Below are positions 21,184-33,121 of a stretch of 64,000 nucleotides of DNA, piece after piece (the first letter of the stretch is position 1; every line of letters begins with the position of its first letter). The position numbers and the translations under genes were made by a program. Origin of the DNA: Lamellibrachia columna (lineage: Eukaryota; Annelida; Polychaeta; Sabellida; Siboglinidae); the NCBI GenBank assembly GCA_963662155.1, contig OY759267.1, positions 31,414,976 through 31,478,975 on the forward strand, given 5' to 3'. Under the pieces are notes generated by a model. It saw only the letters and a program-made list of their open reading frames with translations, was not told the origin of the DNA and ran no database searches.

Positions 21184-23869
21184 TCCACATATGTGGACAT
21201 ATCATTTTTATTTTTTATTTTGGTAAATCTTTTATTCTGAGTACTAAGACCAAGAGTCCACATAAGTGGACATACGAGTGCTGCTCTCTAGTGAATATTG
21301 GTGCAACTGCAAGCTGTTTTCTATTTATATCATCTACGCAAAGATGGCCGACGCAAGTACAAGTAGAGCAAGTGCACCCCGACCAGGTATTTTGTCTCAA
21401 CAATCTAATTTATATTAATTTTATCTTCTTATTGATTAGATACATTTACCATAACATACTTATGTTTCAATTAGTCCAAACATACATCGCCAATCACCTA
21501 AGGTATGTGAAAGCAAGACATCTTAATGTATGTGTCAACGTATGTGGACACCGGGTCTTGATTACTGTAACTAAGGGTGAGCGATAATAGGGTACTTTGG
21601 CAGTTACACTGGTGTGTGTGTGCTTATTTTGTTTGATCTTTAGCACCTATATGTAACACAAATGGCCACAGGCTATGGATGTGACTATTAGTGAACATCA
21701 GTTGCAGTATGCCAATGGCTGGCTCCGCATGACTATAATAATAATTTAATTACTACTACTGACCCAATCCCCAGGCCTGTTATCCCTATGTCTAATTTAC
21801 AAAACCAAATGTATTAGCATAGTATTTAATTGACTAAGTAAAAATAATATTTTAGTATAGTATGTAATTGATTAATAGTTTTTATTTGTATAGAAGGTAT
21901 TAATACTTTGCCCACATTTTTAATAAGCACATGTATCCTTCTTTCACTTCAGAGAGATCATGCCGCCGACGACTAAATGCAGAAGACATTCTGGCTATGA
22001 TAGAAGATTCTGACATCGGCTTGTCGGATAGTGAAGACGACGATGGTGCGATTCGTGGTGGCAGTGATGGTGACAGCAGTGAGAGTGATTGCAACAATGA
22101 TACCGTCATCAACGACGATTACGTAGAAGAGGAAGCTGTGATGCCACAACCTCCTAAACGAAGAACGATGTGGAAGAAGACCACAACATTCAACCCGGTA
22201 GTTGTTCCAGCGCCACTGCAGAAAGATTTGTCGACTGAACATAATCAGTGGGCACCACTGGACTATTTCAGCAAATATCTTGATGACGCCACTTACCAAG
22301 AGATGTCAGATATGACCAATCGCCATTTCATGCAAGCAACTGGAAGGAATTTGCAGACGTCTCCGACTGAGATGAAGAAATTCATTGGTGTTTCCATCAT
22401 GATGGGATGCATCAGTATGAAGAGATTGCGGATGTACTGGCAGCGAACAACACGCATACCAGTTATCGCTGATTGCATGCACCGCGACCGTTTCTCCAAG
22501 TTACGGAACCATGCCACTGTTGTCGACAACAATGCGTTCACAGATGAACAGAAGGCAGCTGATCGTTTGTGGAAAGTGCGTCCATTTGTTAACCGCATCC
22601 AGCATGCTTGCATAGGACTGCCCCGTGAAGCCAATGTGTCCATCGACGAGCAGATGATTTCGTTTACGGGCCGTTGTCCTGCTCGTCAGTATGTGCCACG
22701 GAAGCCAAACCCCACTGGGCTGAAGAACTTTGTTCTGGCAGGGGCCTCTGGCCTTGTTCTAGATTTCGAACTGTACCAAGGAGCTGGGACGTTCGATCAG
22801 TACGAGTTGAACGGAAAGAAAGCTGGTCAAGGAACCGGTGCAGTGCTGAGACTCACCGAAACATTAACAAACGGACACCGACTGTTTTGTGATCGCTTCT
22901 TCACGACGCTTCCGTTGATCACACACATGTCAGGGCGAGGTATCTACATGACAGGAACAATAACAAAACGAAATCTGCCAGTGACCTTCATGACCGACGC
23001 TGCAATGGGAAAGAAGGGGCGCGGTACATCAGAGCAGTTTGTTTGTGGAAATTCTGATGTATCTTTAGTCAAATGGTTTGACAACAAACCGATCTTGATG
23101 GCATCATCCATTTATGGTTTAGAGCCAGAGGATGACTGTCAGCGTTGGTCCAAGAAAGACAAGGTGCATGTTGTGGTGCGTCGTCCAGCCGTCATTGCCA
23201 TGTACAACAAGAGCATGGGTGGAGTCGATCTGTGTGATCGGATGATATCGTACCACAAGATGGAAACTCGTACAAGAAGGTGGAATTTGCGTGTAATTGC
23301 ACACTTTGTTGACTTGGCTCTGAGCAATTGCTGGATCGAAAATCGGATCGACTCACAATTAAAGATGCAACTTTATGATTTTCGCATCGCTGTGGCACTG
23401 GCCCTCATCAACGCTGAGGCACCATCATCTGATTTGTCCTCCGACAGTGATTCTGAGGCTGAACCAAGACGAGGCAGTGTATCAGCTCTGCCAGATCGTG
23501 CGTCTCGCGTGTCATCTGCGAAGCACCTGCCAATCGCCTGTGACCTCAAGAACGCTGCCCGATGCAGACTCGAGGGATGCAAGGGCAAGACCCGTGTGAA
23601 ATGTGAAAAGTGTGGCGTTTTCCTCTGCATGAGTGTCGCGAGGAACTGTTTCAGGGATTTTCATACGAAGTGAATTGAAGTGAGGCGCGAGGACTTGTTT
23701 GTATAATCAGCGATCCACCATGTACATGTTGTCTTCTTTTGTAGTTTTAGTAGTGTAGTGTATCGATTTAAGCCAGTGTTCAGCATTCTAGTGTGATTAG
23801 AACTGTTTAGAATTTTTTTATTATACATGTATGTTCTAGACACCAAGCCCCGATGTCCCCATATGTGGA
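21184..23869 (+). mobile_element. piggyBac element with internal inverted repeats
   Basis: TCCACATATGTGGACAT at 21184-21200 recurs in inverted sense as ATGTCCCCATATGTGGA at 23853-23869 (16 of 17 matching). A third copy, TCCACATAAGTGGACAT, is at 21257-21273. Such subterminal palindromic repeats fit the internal repeats of piggyBac elements. True termini were not fixed: TTAA tetramers exist near 21163 and 23958, but I could not match terminal sequences to both. Confidence 0.6.
21344..23673 (+). CDS. piggyBac-family transposase, two exons, apparently intact
   Basis: Exon 1 is 21344-21386 (MADASTSRASAPRP, donor CCAG|GTATTT) and exon 2 is 21953-23673 (acceptor CTTTCACTTCAG). The junction codon is GAG and the frame is preserved, giving 587 aa. 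An unspliced start at 21931 would give 580 aa but sits in the intron's 3' end. Order: acidic N-terminus (Asp/Ser-rich), DDE_Tnp_1_7 core, C-terminal Cys-rich finger. The catalytic aspartates are all visible: ISF-type block SIDEQMISFTG (D246), LFCDRFF (D328) and MGGVDLCDRM (D440, D443). The C-terminal CRD has C-x4-C, VKCEKCGVFLC, and CFRDFH. No stop or frameshift. Known role: TTAA-targeted cut-and-paste transposition. It is far GC-richer than its flanks. It could be an active element or a domesticated gene. Confidence 0.93.
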
Positions 23870-26140
23870 CACCCCACAACTGACCAATCATGTGACAGAA
23901 AATAAAAATAAAAATAGTTCTCATATCTATGATATGCCAATAAAATATGTTCAAAATTTTAACCATTTCTGACACTTAGTTTTTGCTGGGGTTCCAAGAG
24001 GATATAGATAGGATGCATACACTTGATATACGTATGTTCGCTCTTCCTTCATGTATTAGTATACATATTCAGGGATTTCCTATCTATTGTGGCATTTATG
24101 ATATTGCCCATTATCTGACCCCTCTTCACCAGCACCAACCTTCCCCTGTACTGGGTAAGTTAGCGCACCCCCAGGGTACGTTGGCGCATCCCATCAAATA
24201 CACCAAAGGGGTTAGCAAACAGTCCTTTAATTCAATCCAAGGCACTGGACAGGCCACGAATAGGCTTTCAAACAACACAATCACAGTTGTGACATATAGA
24301 ATACAGATAACTCCCAGTACATTTTTCATGTAACCATTAGCTGCACACAGTTTGTTGGACCAATATCTTCGCGGACCTATTTTTGTCAAATATTACGGGG
24401 GGACTGCATGGGTGTCAACGATGGACTAGGCTTCACCGATGGATCAGACTTCATTACTGACTTGCACGACACACTGCGTGACTTTGGGGTTTGGTCTGTC
24501 GGTAACAGGCCAAATCCCCATGATAACGCATGCGCCAACCCGCCCCAACAAAAAATGCGCCAACCCGCCCCAATTTGGTCGGCCGCTATTTGCGTGACAC
24601 AATAAATACAATATGCAGGGAAAGATGATTTACTTCCTTTCGATGTGTGCCCAAAATGTGATACCTTAATCATGTTGCCCCCCACAGTACATGACCAGTA
24701 AGCAAGGACGGATCTAGGCTTGCTGGCAGGGGTTCTACTTATTTTAAGGGTTAATATTAGCCAGCTTATAATACTTCAGTCTTTACATCATTGACACTAG
24801 TTCCGATGTAGGCCTATATGCGTTGTTCTTTACCATAATATTTGCCACGGACACTGGGGGGGGGGTCTAAAACCTGCACCATGGCCGTGGGGTCTTGAGA
24901 CCCCCAGTACACCCTGGATCAGCTGTTTTTAGGTACCCATGGTGTAGAAGACATTTATCATGTTTCAGTTTTTTTACTCTCATGTTGTGAAAAAGTTAAA
25001 AGCTGTAACAGCTTTTGCGTAGCATCATTTTTATGGCCGATATCTTGTTGTGTGGTATGTAACGTTGGCTTCGTATAACCTCAGGATTAGTGCAATATAA
25101 AAAAAAATTCCTTCAAACCTTCAAGCTTCCTCTGGGTATTGATTTCTTCTGTAGACTGCTCTGATCTCGTTGTTGCCTCTTGAGTGAGTGTTTGAAGACA
25201 ATAGCAAGGGCATGCAGGGTAGATGTCATGTTTTGTACTTAAGGGCCCTTGAATGCATTAGATAGTGCCAAATCCAGGCTGTACAAGCACACATTAAGAT
25301 TAATTATCAAGTTAGAGTTAAAAAAAAAAATGTATAGCAAAATGCCACCCCCACGCCCCCTCTGGATCCAGAAAACGTGAGAAAACATTAAAGTAAAAAC
25401 GGGAACGTGCTCATGAAAAGCAGGAAACACTATATTCCACGCAATTTTCTATAAGTGCAGCAAGACACGTTTGACAGCTGTAGTGACTATTCAACACATG
25501 TAGTGAATTGTTTAGTTTCATTGAACATTAATATGCATTAAGCATTTGTAAACATAATGTAAATGAGAGTAGGTCACCCATTGATATGGAGCGCACTAAC
25601 ATAATGTTTGAAACGTTGGACTCGCAATTGAGAGGTCACGTGCTCCTATCATCTGTTCCTGCCGTTTTGATGGTTGAACAATTTCGAACAGACCACGTTG
25701 CCTCCGTTCACTCAGCTGTACAAATGAGTACATGGCTACACACATTTGATGATTTATTGAGTGAATAATGTATGCGCAGTAATTACAGCATGGCTGAATT
25801 CTTCCTGGAGAGGTTGTTTTCGTGTTGGAATGAACAGGTTACTATCGGTGAAGTGTAAATCTCTTTGAATGGTTCCAAGGGTCAGATGCAGCGCTATTAC
25901 TGACCGTTACCGTTTTACTAACCAACGTTTTAATACAGTTTAATATACGTGATTATCATGCTGCCATATTGTGCCGGAAATCTAACTACCAATAGCAGAG
26001 CTTAGTGCAACCTAAACCATCACTAGGATTGTGAAATCACGTTCCTAAGACTTCAGGGTTAGGCTCTATACAACGCTTCAGTTCTAGAAACGCCACAGTA
26101 CATAACCGACCAACAATCTTCACATACCAAAAAACACTCA
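23674..26140. other. piggyBac 3' flank and intergenic sequence, no gene seen
   Basis: Contains an AATAAA-bearing 3' UTR candidate (AAAATAAAAATAAAAATAG near 23905), several GGTTGGCGCA-type short repeats (24167-24190 and 24530-24575), and a G9 run with an adjacent small inverted repeat near 24857-24907. The 60-codon frame at 25586-25768 is not recognisable and has no splice support. Confidence 0.5.
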
Positions 26141-26149
26141 AATTACAAG

Positions 26150-26525
26150 TGTCTCAGAGCAACCAAAGCGCATGGACTGTGTCTTGGGGGACCAAAGGGC
26201 ACGGACTGTGTCTTGTGGGAACAAAGGGCTTGGACTGTGTCTTGGGTGACCAAAGGGCATGGACTGTGTCCTGGGGGCCAAATGATTGGTTTGTGTCTCA
26301 GGGGGACCAAAGGGCATAGCATGTGTCTCAGAGGAACTAAAGGGCATGGATTGTGTCTTGGGGGAACAAAGAGCACAGTCTGTGTCTCAGAGGAACCAAA
26401 GGGCATGGTCTGTGTCTCAGAGGAACCAAAGGGCATGGTATGTGTCTTGGGGGACCAAATGATTGGTCTGTGTGTATTGGGGGACCAAAGGGCATGGTCT
26501 GTCTTAGTGGGACTAAATGGTATGT
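26150..26525. repeat. 30-bp minisatellite, about 12 units
   Basis: ACCAAAGGGCATGGWCTGTG followed by TCTYRGRGGG at 30-bp steps with scattered substitutions. A multiple-of-three period keeps long ORFs open on both strands; they are artefacts. Confidence 0.92.
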
Positions 26526-26960
26526 GTTGACCTTTCATAGTGTACATCTTTCTGAATTTGTCAGAACATTTTGTTTTGTTTGAGAAAAAACTGCCCCAGT
26601 AGATTCATATTCCATATGTGCACATCATTGCAAGTTGAATATTTAAAAATATTCCCCAGCATTACACGGTAAACAACAGAAATTTGTATTTAAAGCGAAG
26701 TCAAACTTAATGTTAGATTATGTCGCACTTGATTTTGATTCTAACAATATTCTAAATAATATTTATTTTATTCACAGAATTTCACATTTGTGAAATAAAC
26801 ATACTAGAACACGATAAATGTAGACATACTTTTATTTTATTAGTTTTACCTGTTGTTATTAGATCAAATCATATGGACTAATACTTTGTCCGTCCTCTTT
26901 ACAAAAATGACACTTTGATTGGCGCATACTTGAAGATTACTATCAAACTACTACATCTGA
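26526..26960. other. AT-rich spacer, no feature seen
   Basis: No exon, RNA gene or repeat supported. Confidence 0.5.
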
Positions 26961-26964
26961 CGGT

Positions 26965-27520
26965 ATAGTGTCATCACTGGTGACACTATAATATTTTAGT
27001 GTTGTAATCATTGGTGACACTATAATATGTTGGTGTCATGGCATCACTGGTGACAGACACTATAATTTGTTGTTGTGTCATCATTTGTGACACAATGATG
27101 GGTCTGTGTTGTGTCATTACTGGTGACACTATGATTTGTCTGTGTACGTTACACTAATGTGTATGTGTTGTGTCATCAGTGGTGACACTATATTCTGTTA
27201 CACTAGTGTCATCACTGTTGACACTACAATATGTTATTGTGTCATCACTGATGACACTCTATGTGTCTGTGTTGTATCATTATTAATGACGCTAATATGT
27301 TCGTGTAGTGTCATCACTGTTGACATTACAATATGTTATTGTGTAATCACTGGTGACACTCTATAATGTGTCTGTGGTGTATCATTATTAATGACACTAA
27401 TATGTTAGTGTAGTGTCATCACTGGTGATATCATAACGTGTTGTTATTGTGTCAACAAGGGTGACTATATAATCATTGGTGTACTGTCATCACTGTTGAC
27501 ATATTTCACATTTATTCATC
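26965..27520. repeat. array of imperfect palindromes (GTGTCATCACTGGTGACAC)
   Basis: About eleven copies of GTGTCATCACTGGTGACACT or close variants, spaced irregularly by 30-60 bp and joined by ATAATATGTTGTTGTGT-like linkers. Each copy is itself an almost perfect 19-bp palindrome. Confidence 0.85.
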
Positions 27521-27592
27521 ACTGCTGACACTAACATGTCACTGTATACACATAGTACATGTGCATTAGTAGTTGTTCTGTTACTGGCAACA

Positions 27593-27638
27593 GTTACCAT
27601 GGCAAACTGTTACCACAGTAACTGGTTACCATGGCAAC
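27593..27638. promoter_or_regulatory. pair of RFX/X-box-like palindromes (unit 1)
   Basis: GTTACCATGGCAAA at 27593-27606 and GTTACCATGGCAAC at 27625-27638. The second fits the RFX X-box consensus GTNRCC-N(0-3)-RGYAAC exactly; the intervening CTGTTACCACAGTAACTGG is also palindromic. Whether any gene is controlled is unknown. Confidence 0.45.
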
Positions 27639-27913
27639 CTGTTAACAGTTTTCAACCTCAAACTTCTAGCAAATTAGCAAATGAAGAGCCCCAGAAACCA
27701 ACGCATCTAGCCACAACAAAACATACATATTTCACATTTATTACGAATACAATTTGATTAAATATTTTCTTGATTTTAATATATAATCATTGGTGTACTG
27801 TCATCACTGTTGACATTATAATATGTCACTGTAGTGTCATCATTGCTGACACTAACATGTCACTGTATACACATAGTACATGTGCATTAGTAGTTGTTCT
27901 GTTACTGGCAACA

Positions 27914-27959
27914 GTTACCATGGCAAACTGTTACCACAGTAACTGGTTACCATGGCAAC
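27914..27959. promoter_or_regulatory. pair of RFX/X-box-like palindromes (unit 2)
   Basis: Same two sites as in unit 1 (27914-27927 and 27946-27959), unchanged in the duplicate while nearby bases differ. Confidence 0.45.
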
Positions 27960-28101
27960 CTGTTAACAGTTTTCAACCTCAACCTTCTAGCAAATTAGCA
28001 AATGAAGAGCCCCAGAAACCAACGCATCTAGCCACAACAAAACATACATATTTCACATTTATTACGAATACAATTTGATTAAATATTTTCTTGATTTTAA
28101 T

Positions 28102-28465
28102 CTAACGTGAGCCAAATAGATTACACCCAATACATGCATTCATGATCAAACAATCAAACGTTGGAGTAGAATCCAAAAAGACAAACAAATTAGGAAAAAG
28201 AAATAACGTCAAGGCATAAAAATTGGCAAGCCAATTGTAGCAAAGCAGCTACAATGGTCACCAGAACTGTTTCCAGCAGAATGACACTGACAATCCTTTG
28301 TTAACTGTCATGATATGTCATTGTGAGACAATTATGCCCACTCTGGCTTCTAGCGTCCACTATTATACTCTGGTCAGATAAGTGACCTCTACATATTCTG
28401 AAGGTACAAGTCAGTAGCCCGTCTTGCTTAAAGCACAACACGCTGCTATTTTCTGAGTACATGGC
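28102..28465. other. spacer, no gene seen
   Basis: AT-rich sequence without recognisable coding or repeat structure. Confidence 0.45.
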
Positions 28466-29085
28466 AGGTTGTACACCAGAACTGATACTGTTGATTAGGA
28501 ATACATGTGTACACACACCCAACGTGTACACAGCATGTTGTACACCAGCACTGATACTGTTGTTATTAATATAGCTGTACACACCTCCAATGTGTACACA
28601 CCATTTTGTATGCGAGCACACACTGTTGATTAGGAATACACATGTACACACAGTTAATGTATACACATCATGTTGAACACCAGCATTGATACTGTTGTTT
28701 ATAAATACATGTGTACACACCCAATGTGTACACAACACACAAACCTGTTGTTTATAAATACATGTGTACACACCCAATGTGTACACCACACACAAACCTG
28801 TTGTTTAAGAATACAACATGGTGTACACCAGCACAGATACTACTGTTGATTAGGAATACACATGTACACACATGTGTATGCGCATGAAATGTGTACACAG
28901 CATGTTGTACACCAGCACGGGTACTGTTGATTATGAATACTGTTGTACACATCCCAATGTGTACACATGTTGAACACCAGAACATATACTGTTGATTAGG
29001 AATACACAATGTGTACATAGCACGATGCACAACAGTTGTACACCAGCACTGTTATGGTTGATAAGGAATACACATGTACACACCC
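28466..29085. repeat. ~66-80 bp degenerate tandem repeat, about eight units
   Basis: TGTTGTACACCAGCACTGAT, then ACTGTTGATTAGGAATACA and CATGTACACACCCAATGTGT, recurring with variable linkers. Rich in GTGTAC/GTACAC palindromes. Both long minus-strand ORFs here (Cys/Val/Thr/His-rich) are products of the repeat. Confidence 0.9.
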
Positions 29086-29279
29086 AGTGTATGCCAAGCT
29101 GTATGCCCTATGTATGCTAAAACTGCTGCCAACTTTAATTTATATTGCTCTATATATTAGCCTGATGTACATAGAAAGTTTACTGTTACGTGATCATAGA
29201 CGCCCGCACATTTACTTGCTGTATTCTGTCTAAATGACATTGAATCTGTTGATAGAACAAGACAATCCCAAAGTCTGGA

Positions 29280-29600
29280 GCACACAAGCTCTTGTACTCA
29301 TCAGGAGCAGACAATGCTCATCAGGAGCAGTCAGTGCTCCTATACTCGTTAAAAGCAGTAAATGTGCTCCTATATGCATCAGGAGCACTGCTCATCGAGC
29401 GCAAACTGTGCTCCAAGTCCCGTCACAATGTGTCACTTTCATAGGATCTCCTCATGACCAAACAGTGCTCTTATAATTGTCGAGAGCAGTGCTCTTTGTG
29501 AGCAAACAGTGCTCCTATTCTCATCAAGAGCAGTGCTCCTCATGAGCGAACATACTCTTATACTCACAGCAGTGCTCATGATGAAACAGTGCTCCTTTTT
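29280..29600. repeat. irregular CAGTGCTCCTATACTCATCA repeat
   Basis: GCTCCTATACTCATCAGGAG and GAGCAGTGCTC variants occur about eleven times at irregular spacing; GAGCAGTGCTC is palindromic. Confidence 0.8.
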
Positions 29601-29654
29601 TCGTCAAGAGAAAGTTCACTTTCGTGGTGATCTCCTCTGGCATGTCTCTGGTGA

Positions 29655-30005
29655 CAACAGCTACAAAGAAACAGGACACTTCATACAACAGCTACAAAAA
29701 GACAGGATACTTCATACAATAGCTAAAAAGAGACAGGACACTTCATACAACAGCTACAAAGAGACAGGACACTTCATGCAACAGCTACAAAAAGACAGGA
29801 TACTTCATACAACAGCTACAAAGATACAGGACACTTCACACAACAGCTACAAAGAGACAGGACATTTCCTACAAAAGCTACAAAGAGACAGGACACTTCA
29901 TACAACAGCTACAAAGAGACAGGACACTTCCTACAACAGCTACAAAGAGACAGGACACTTCATACAACAGCTACAAAGAGGCAGCACACTTCATACAACA
30001 GCTTC
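29655..30005. repeat. 33-bp minisatellite, about 10-11 units
   Basis: ACAACAGCTACAAAGAGACA then GGACACTTCAT at a 33-bp period. The multiple-of-three period keeps a YKETGHFIQQLQ-type frame open (29509-30096); I regard it as incidental. Confidence 0.92.
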
Positions 30006-30099
30006 TTACCCAGAAACTGTTAGAATATATCGATTACCAGAAACTGACTTGATATTGCACACAGTAGTAGTCAATTATTACAATTATGCAATATGACAA

Positions 30100-31050
30100 G
30101 TGTCATTATCAATTGTTTTAGTATCCCGCATGCACGCACACAAGCACACCTGCATGCACACACGCACAACTGAAATGATTGAAAACTGATAAGAAAGAAA
30201 TTATAGATTAGACAAATCTACACTGGTTGTATAAGAAATAAATGGGACAGATCATTAATTAACCTTGAGGTTCTAATCATACGAATAAAGTGCCGGTGAT
30301 TTTTACAGTATCCCATATGACAATTTTTGCTCTATGGAAAATTATTTCTTAACATGGATGTGTCCATATTTGAGGGCTGCGACACTTATGCTTTGCCCAA
30401 ATAAATATTTCTAGTGGACGGTTGGCAACAAATGCTCGTGTCAATGATGGAAGGATCCCTGGTGTACGAAGACAGAATCCGGTTTGTTTGTGCGACAAAT
30501 GACAGGGAGCATACTCCAAGTTGATTGTCTCGAAAATAAGTGTAGGATTTGACAAAAACACTACTGCAGGTCGATGACAAGACAACAATACACGTGAAGT
30601 TTTTATTAAAACTAAATTGTAACTTTAGCACACTGTGGACTGAATTCTAGCGTTGTTTCAATGGGGAAAATCAACAGTGTACTTCATTCAATCGTATCCT
30701 CTTGCGAGGGAGTTTGCAGAATTGATTGAGCCGTGTCTTGGACACTTCTGCAGTGGTTCATGAGAGATGGAGTCCACAGCAGGCTACACATTTACCCCGT
30801 GTGGGATCTTTTACTTCCCCTGACATAGACACCAGATAGAAGGGACCAACGGCTTTTACTGTCTCTTCCGAAAGAATGTTACAGATGGTCAGTAACACAT
30901 TACAACATGTGGTCAGTAACATGTTATAACATGTGGTCAGTAACATGTTACAACATGTGGTCAGTAACACGTTACAAGATGGCTTCAGGTTGATGTAAGA
31001 GCTTTTTAAGACCAATACTTTGAAAATCTAAGACCTCCTTCATAGACAGA
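30100..31050. other. mostly featureless; 24-bp repeat x4 at 30886-30977
   Basis: GTCAGTAACACATTACAACATGTG-like units (written here in two halves: GTCAGTAACAYGTTA and CAACATGTG) occur four times at 30886-30977. Elsewhere no exon or element is supported. Confidence 0.6.
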
Positions 31051-31055
31051 TTCAA

Positions 31056-31650
31056 TTGAAAACAAAGCAATTTGACATCCTCTTGAACGTCCATCTTGGA
31101 CATGCCACATTTGACACACCTATCAGATGTGTAACCAACGACAATAAGACATCATGCCGCCCAAGCATCGCCAAAAAAAGCTCGTCAGAGGCTACTCGCT
31201 TTGAAGGTATTGACAATGAACTACTAAAACTTACCTTTATTGCAACTCTGAGTGACAGTGATGTTATAAAACAATTGAAACGAGCTCTGTTCCCGCAAGA
31301 GATTGCTGACAAAATAGACTACTTAGCAGCTCAGATTGAGCAACTAAAACAAACTGTGAAAGAGAAGGACGAGAAAATCAAACAACTTGAAAGTAGAGTC
31401 GACTTGTTAGAATCGGCCAACGACAGCATCGACCAATATTCTAGAAGATCCAATTTGAGAATAGAAGGAATACCCGAATCTGTAGGTATTGGTGAAATTG
31501 AAAATGCAATCCTAGACATTGTCAATGATCATATGAAGTTAACCTCAGTCCTGCAGTCTCAGAGAGATTGAGCGAGCGCACAGAATTGGCCGCCCTAAAA
31601 CGGATGGCGGGCGACCCCGCACTAAGATTTTTACACTAAATAGCGAACGT
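31056..31650 (+). pseudogene. LINE ORF1-like remnant (coiled coil plus RRM start)
   Basis: The frame 31056-31571 has a heptad-rich coiled coil (YLAAQIEQLKQTVKEKDEKI and KQLESRVDLLESAN) followed by DQYSRRSNLRIEGIPE, the classic opening of the non-LTR ORF1p RRM domain. The frame then shifts near 31563, and the continuation IERAHRIGRPKTDGGRPR, typical of the same proteins, is in another frame to about 31640. No Zn knuckles or following RT were found. ORF1p normally chaperones LINE RNA; this copy is truncated and frameshifted. Confidence 0.8.
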
Positions 31651-32740
31651 CGGAGGGACATACACAGCTCGAATCAACCTAAAACATCACAATACAGCCT
31701 CGGGTCTAAACCTTCGTTTATTTGTTAATGAACACCTCACGTAAACTCGTTCTGAACTTCTGTATGAACTTGGAAAAAAAATGAACTGATTTCTGACTGT
31801 TGGTCTTTCAATAGGAATATCTTGTACACAGACACTCAGGGTGTTGTCCATCAAGTACGAAGTAAACAGGACGCATGTTTCAAGGTGCGCAGTGTTTGAC
31901 GCCTGCGTTACGTAACTCCTGCGGACATTCCCGAGACACAGCTGCGTCAAATGACGTAAGCATTGTCTGGCACTTGCACACTTGCACACCTTCAATTAAT
32001 ATAACCTATCCATATTATACGGATAGATGATTTATTACAGAGTATCATTTTATTTTTCAGACTAAATACAATTACAGTAATCTATTTAGTTATGCTGATT
32101 TGTAGTTGGTACATGCCAAATCAAGGCAGTAGGTTAATATATTACTATTGTTTTTGTTTTAAAAACAATTTTTCGATATCAAGAATATAACCACCTAAGC
32201 CTATGTGCGCATATCATTTAATGGGCACGTGAGATTATTAATGATTGGCAGACCTATCTCACCATTGTATTGTGACTTGTATTATCACCATTACTCTCGG
32301 TACCTCGATGGTAAGCACGTTGAACAATCCCAAGGACTGGATAGCGTGCTGTATAACAACGTACCTTTACTTGAGGTTTTCTTACAGGTGTTGGGGTAGT
32401 TTTTTTGGTGGACCGAGAGTAAATAGTATAAAGGATCACTTAAATCGGATCGTTGTTGCCTATCCCCATTTTGTGTGTTTACACAAGTAGGTGTCATAAT
32501 GTCGAATTTCTGCGAATTGCTATTATATGAACTATTTTCCTGAATATGGTGAGGTAAATGTTAGAGTGTATATAGACGAATTGCATCGACAAGTTATGCA
32601 ATAATAGTATCCAAGTGTGGTGTGGGAGCCCACATTGGAAGTTTATTGTTAGGCATGGGGCATGACCAGGTTATGCAATAATTGTACCCATGATGTTTTC
32701 GCTTTTGGCGTGGTACATTATATTAAAAGGGGTATCAACG
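31651..32740. other. intergenic, no gene seen
   Basis: AT-rich unique sequence. Short overlapping ORFs on both strands near 32200-32500 lack splice support or recognisable motifs. Confidence 0.5.
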
Positions 32741-32744
32741 TAAT

Positions 32745-33080
32745 GGGACCGTCCACGACACGTTCGTCGTCTCCAAGTCATGTTGACGGCCGACTTACAG
32801 AGCGTTCAGCCGACCGTTCAACTGCCTTCCCCGCGCGCGCGACACCAGTGCGTCCGCACGAGCTATCGTCACGACACGTTAGCCGTCGTCACGACACGTT
32901 AGCCGTCTCCACGACATATTGCCGGCTGACATACTATACGTCCAGCTGACCGTTCAACTGTCTTCCCCGTGTGTGACACCAGAGCGTCCGCGTCAGCCGT
33001 CGTCATGAAACATCGCCGTCTCCACGATCTATTGACATCTGGCTTACTATCGTCCAGCCGACAACAACCTCGACATCACT
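32745..33080. repeat. CpG-rich, internally duplicated stretch
   Basis: CAGCCGACCGTTCAACTGYC, TTCCCCGYG and GTCTCCACGAC blocks occur twice (about 32745-32935 and 32936-33060), and CGTCACGACACGTTAGCC is tandemly repeated at 32868-32903. Markedly higher CpG than its surroundings. Confidence 0.7.
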
Positions 33081-33121
33081 GCGGTCGAACGTATTCTGCT
33101 GCCGGTGAGATTATGTGACCG

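Larger units (their letters stand above)
27469..28101. repeat. ~0.31-kb direct duplication (two units)
   Basis: Units 27469-27780 and 27781-28101 are nearly identical from TAACATGTCACTGTATACAC to TAAATATTTTCTTGATTTTA. Each contains an identical 70-codon plus-strand frame and a cluster of GTTACC/GGCAAC palindromes. Confidence 0.92.

Noticed and set aside
21109..24150. Piggy-Bac terminal repeat candidate GGGTTGGTGC at both sides
   Set aside because: Only about 10 bp match, in G-rich sequence, and no TTAA borders it; likely coincidence with the local GGTTGGCGCA repeats.
25586..25768. 60-codon frame MERTNIMFETLDSQ...
   Set aside because: No splice sites, family motif or codon bias; expected by chance at this length.
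28301..30096. Long ORFs of 164, 92 and 195 codons
   Set aside because: They lie wholly in minisatellites whose periods are, or happen to be, multiples of three; the composition is repetitive and mirrored on both strands.
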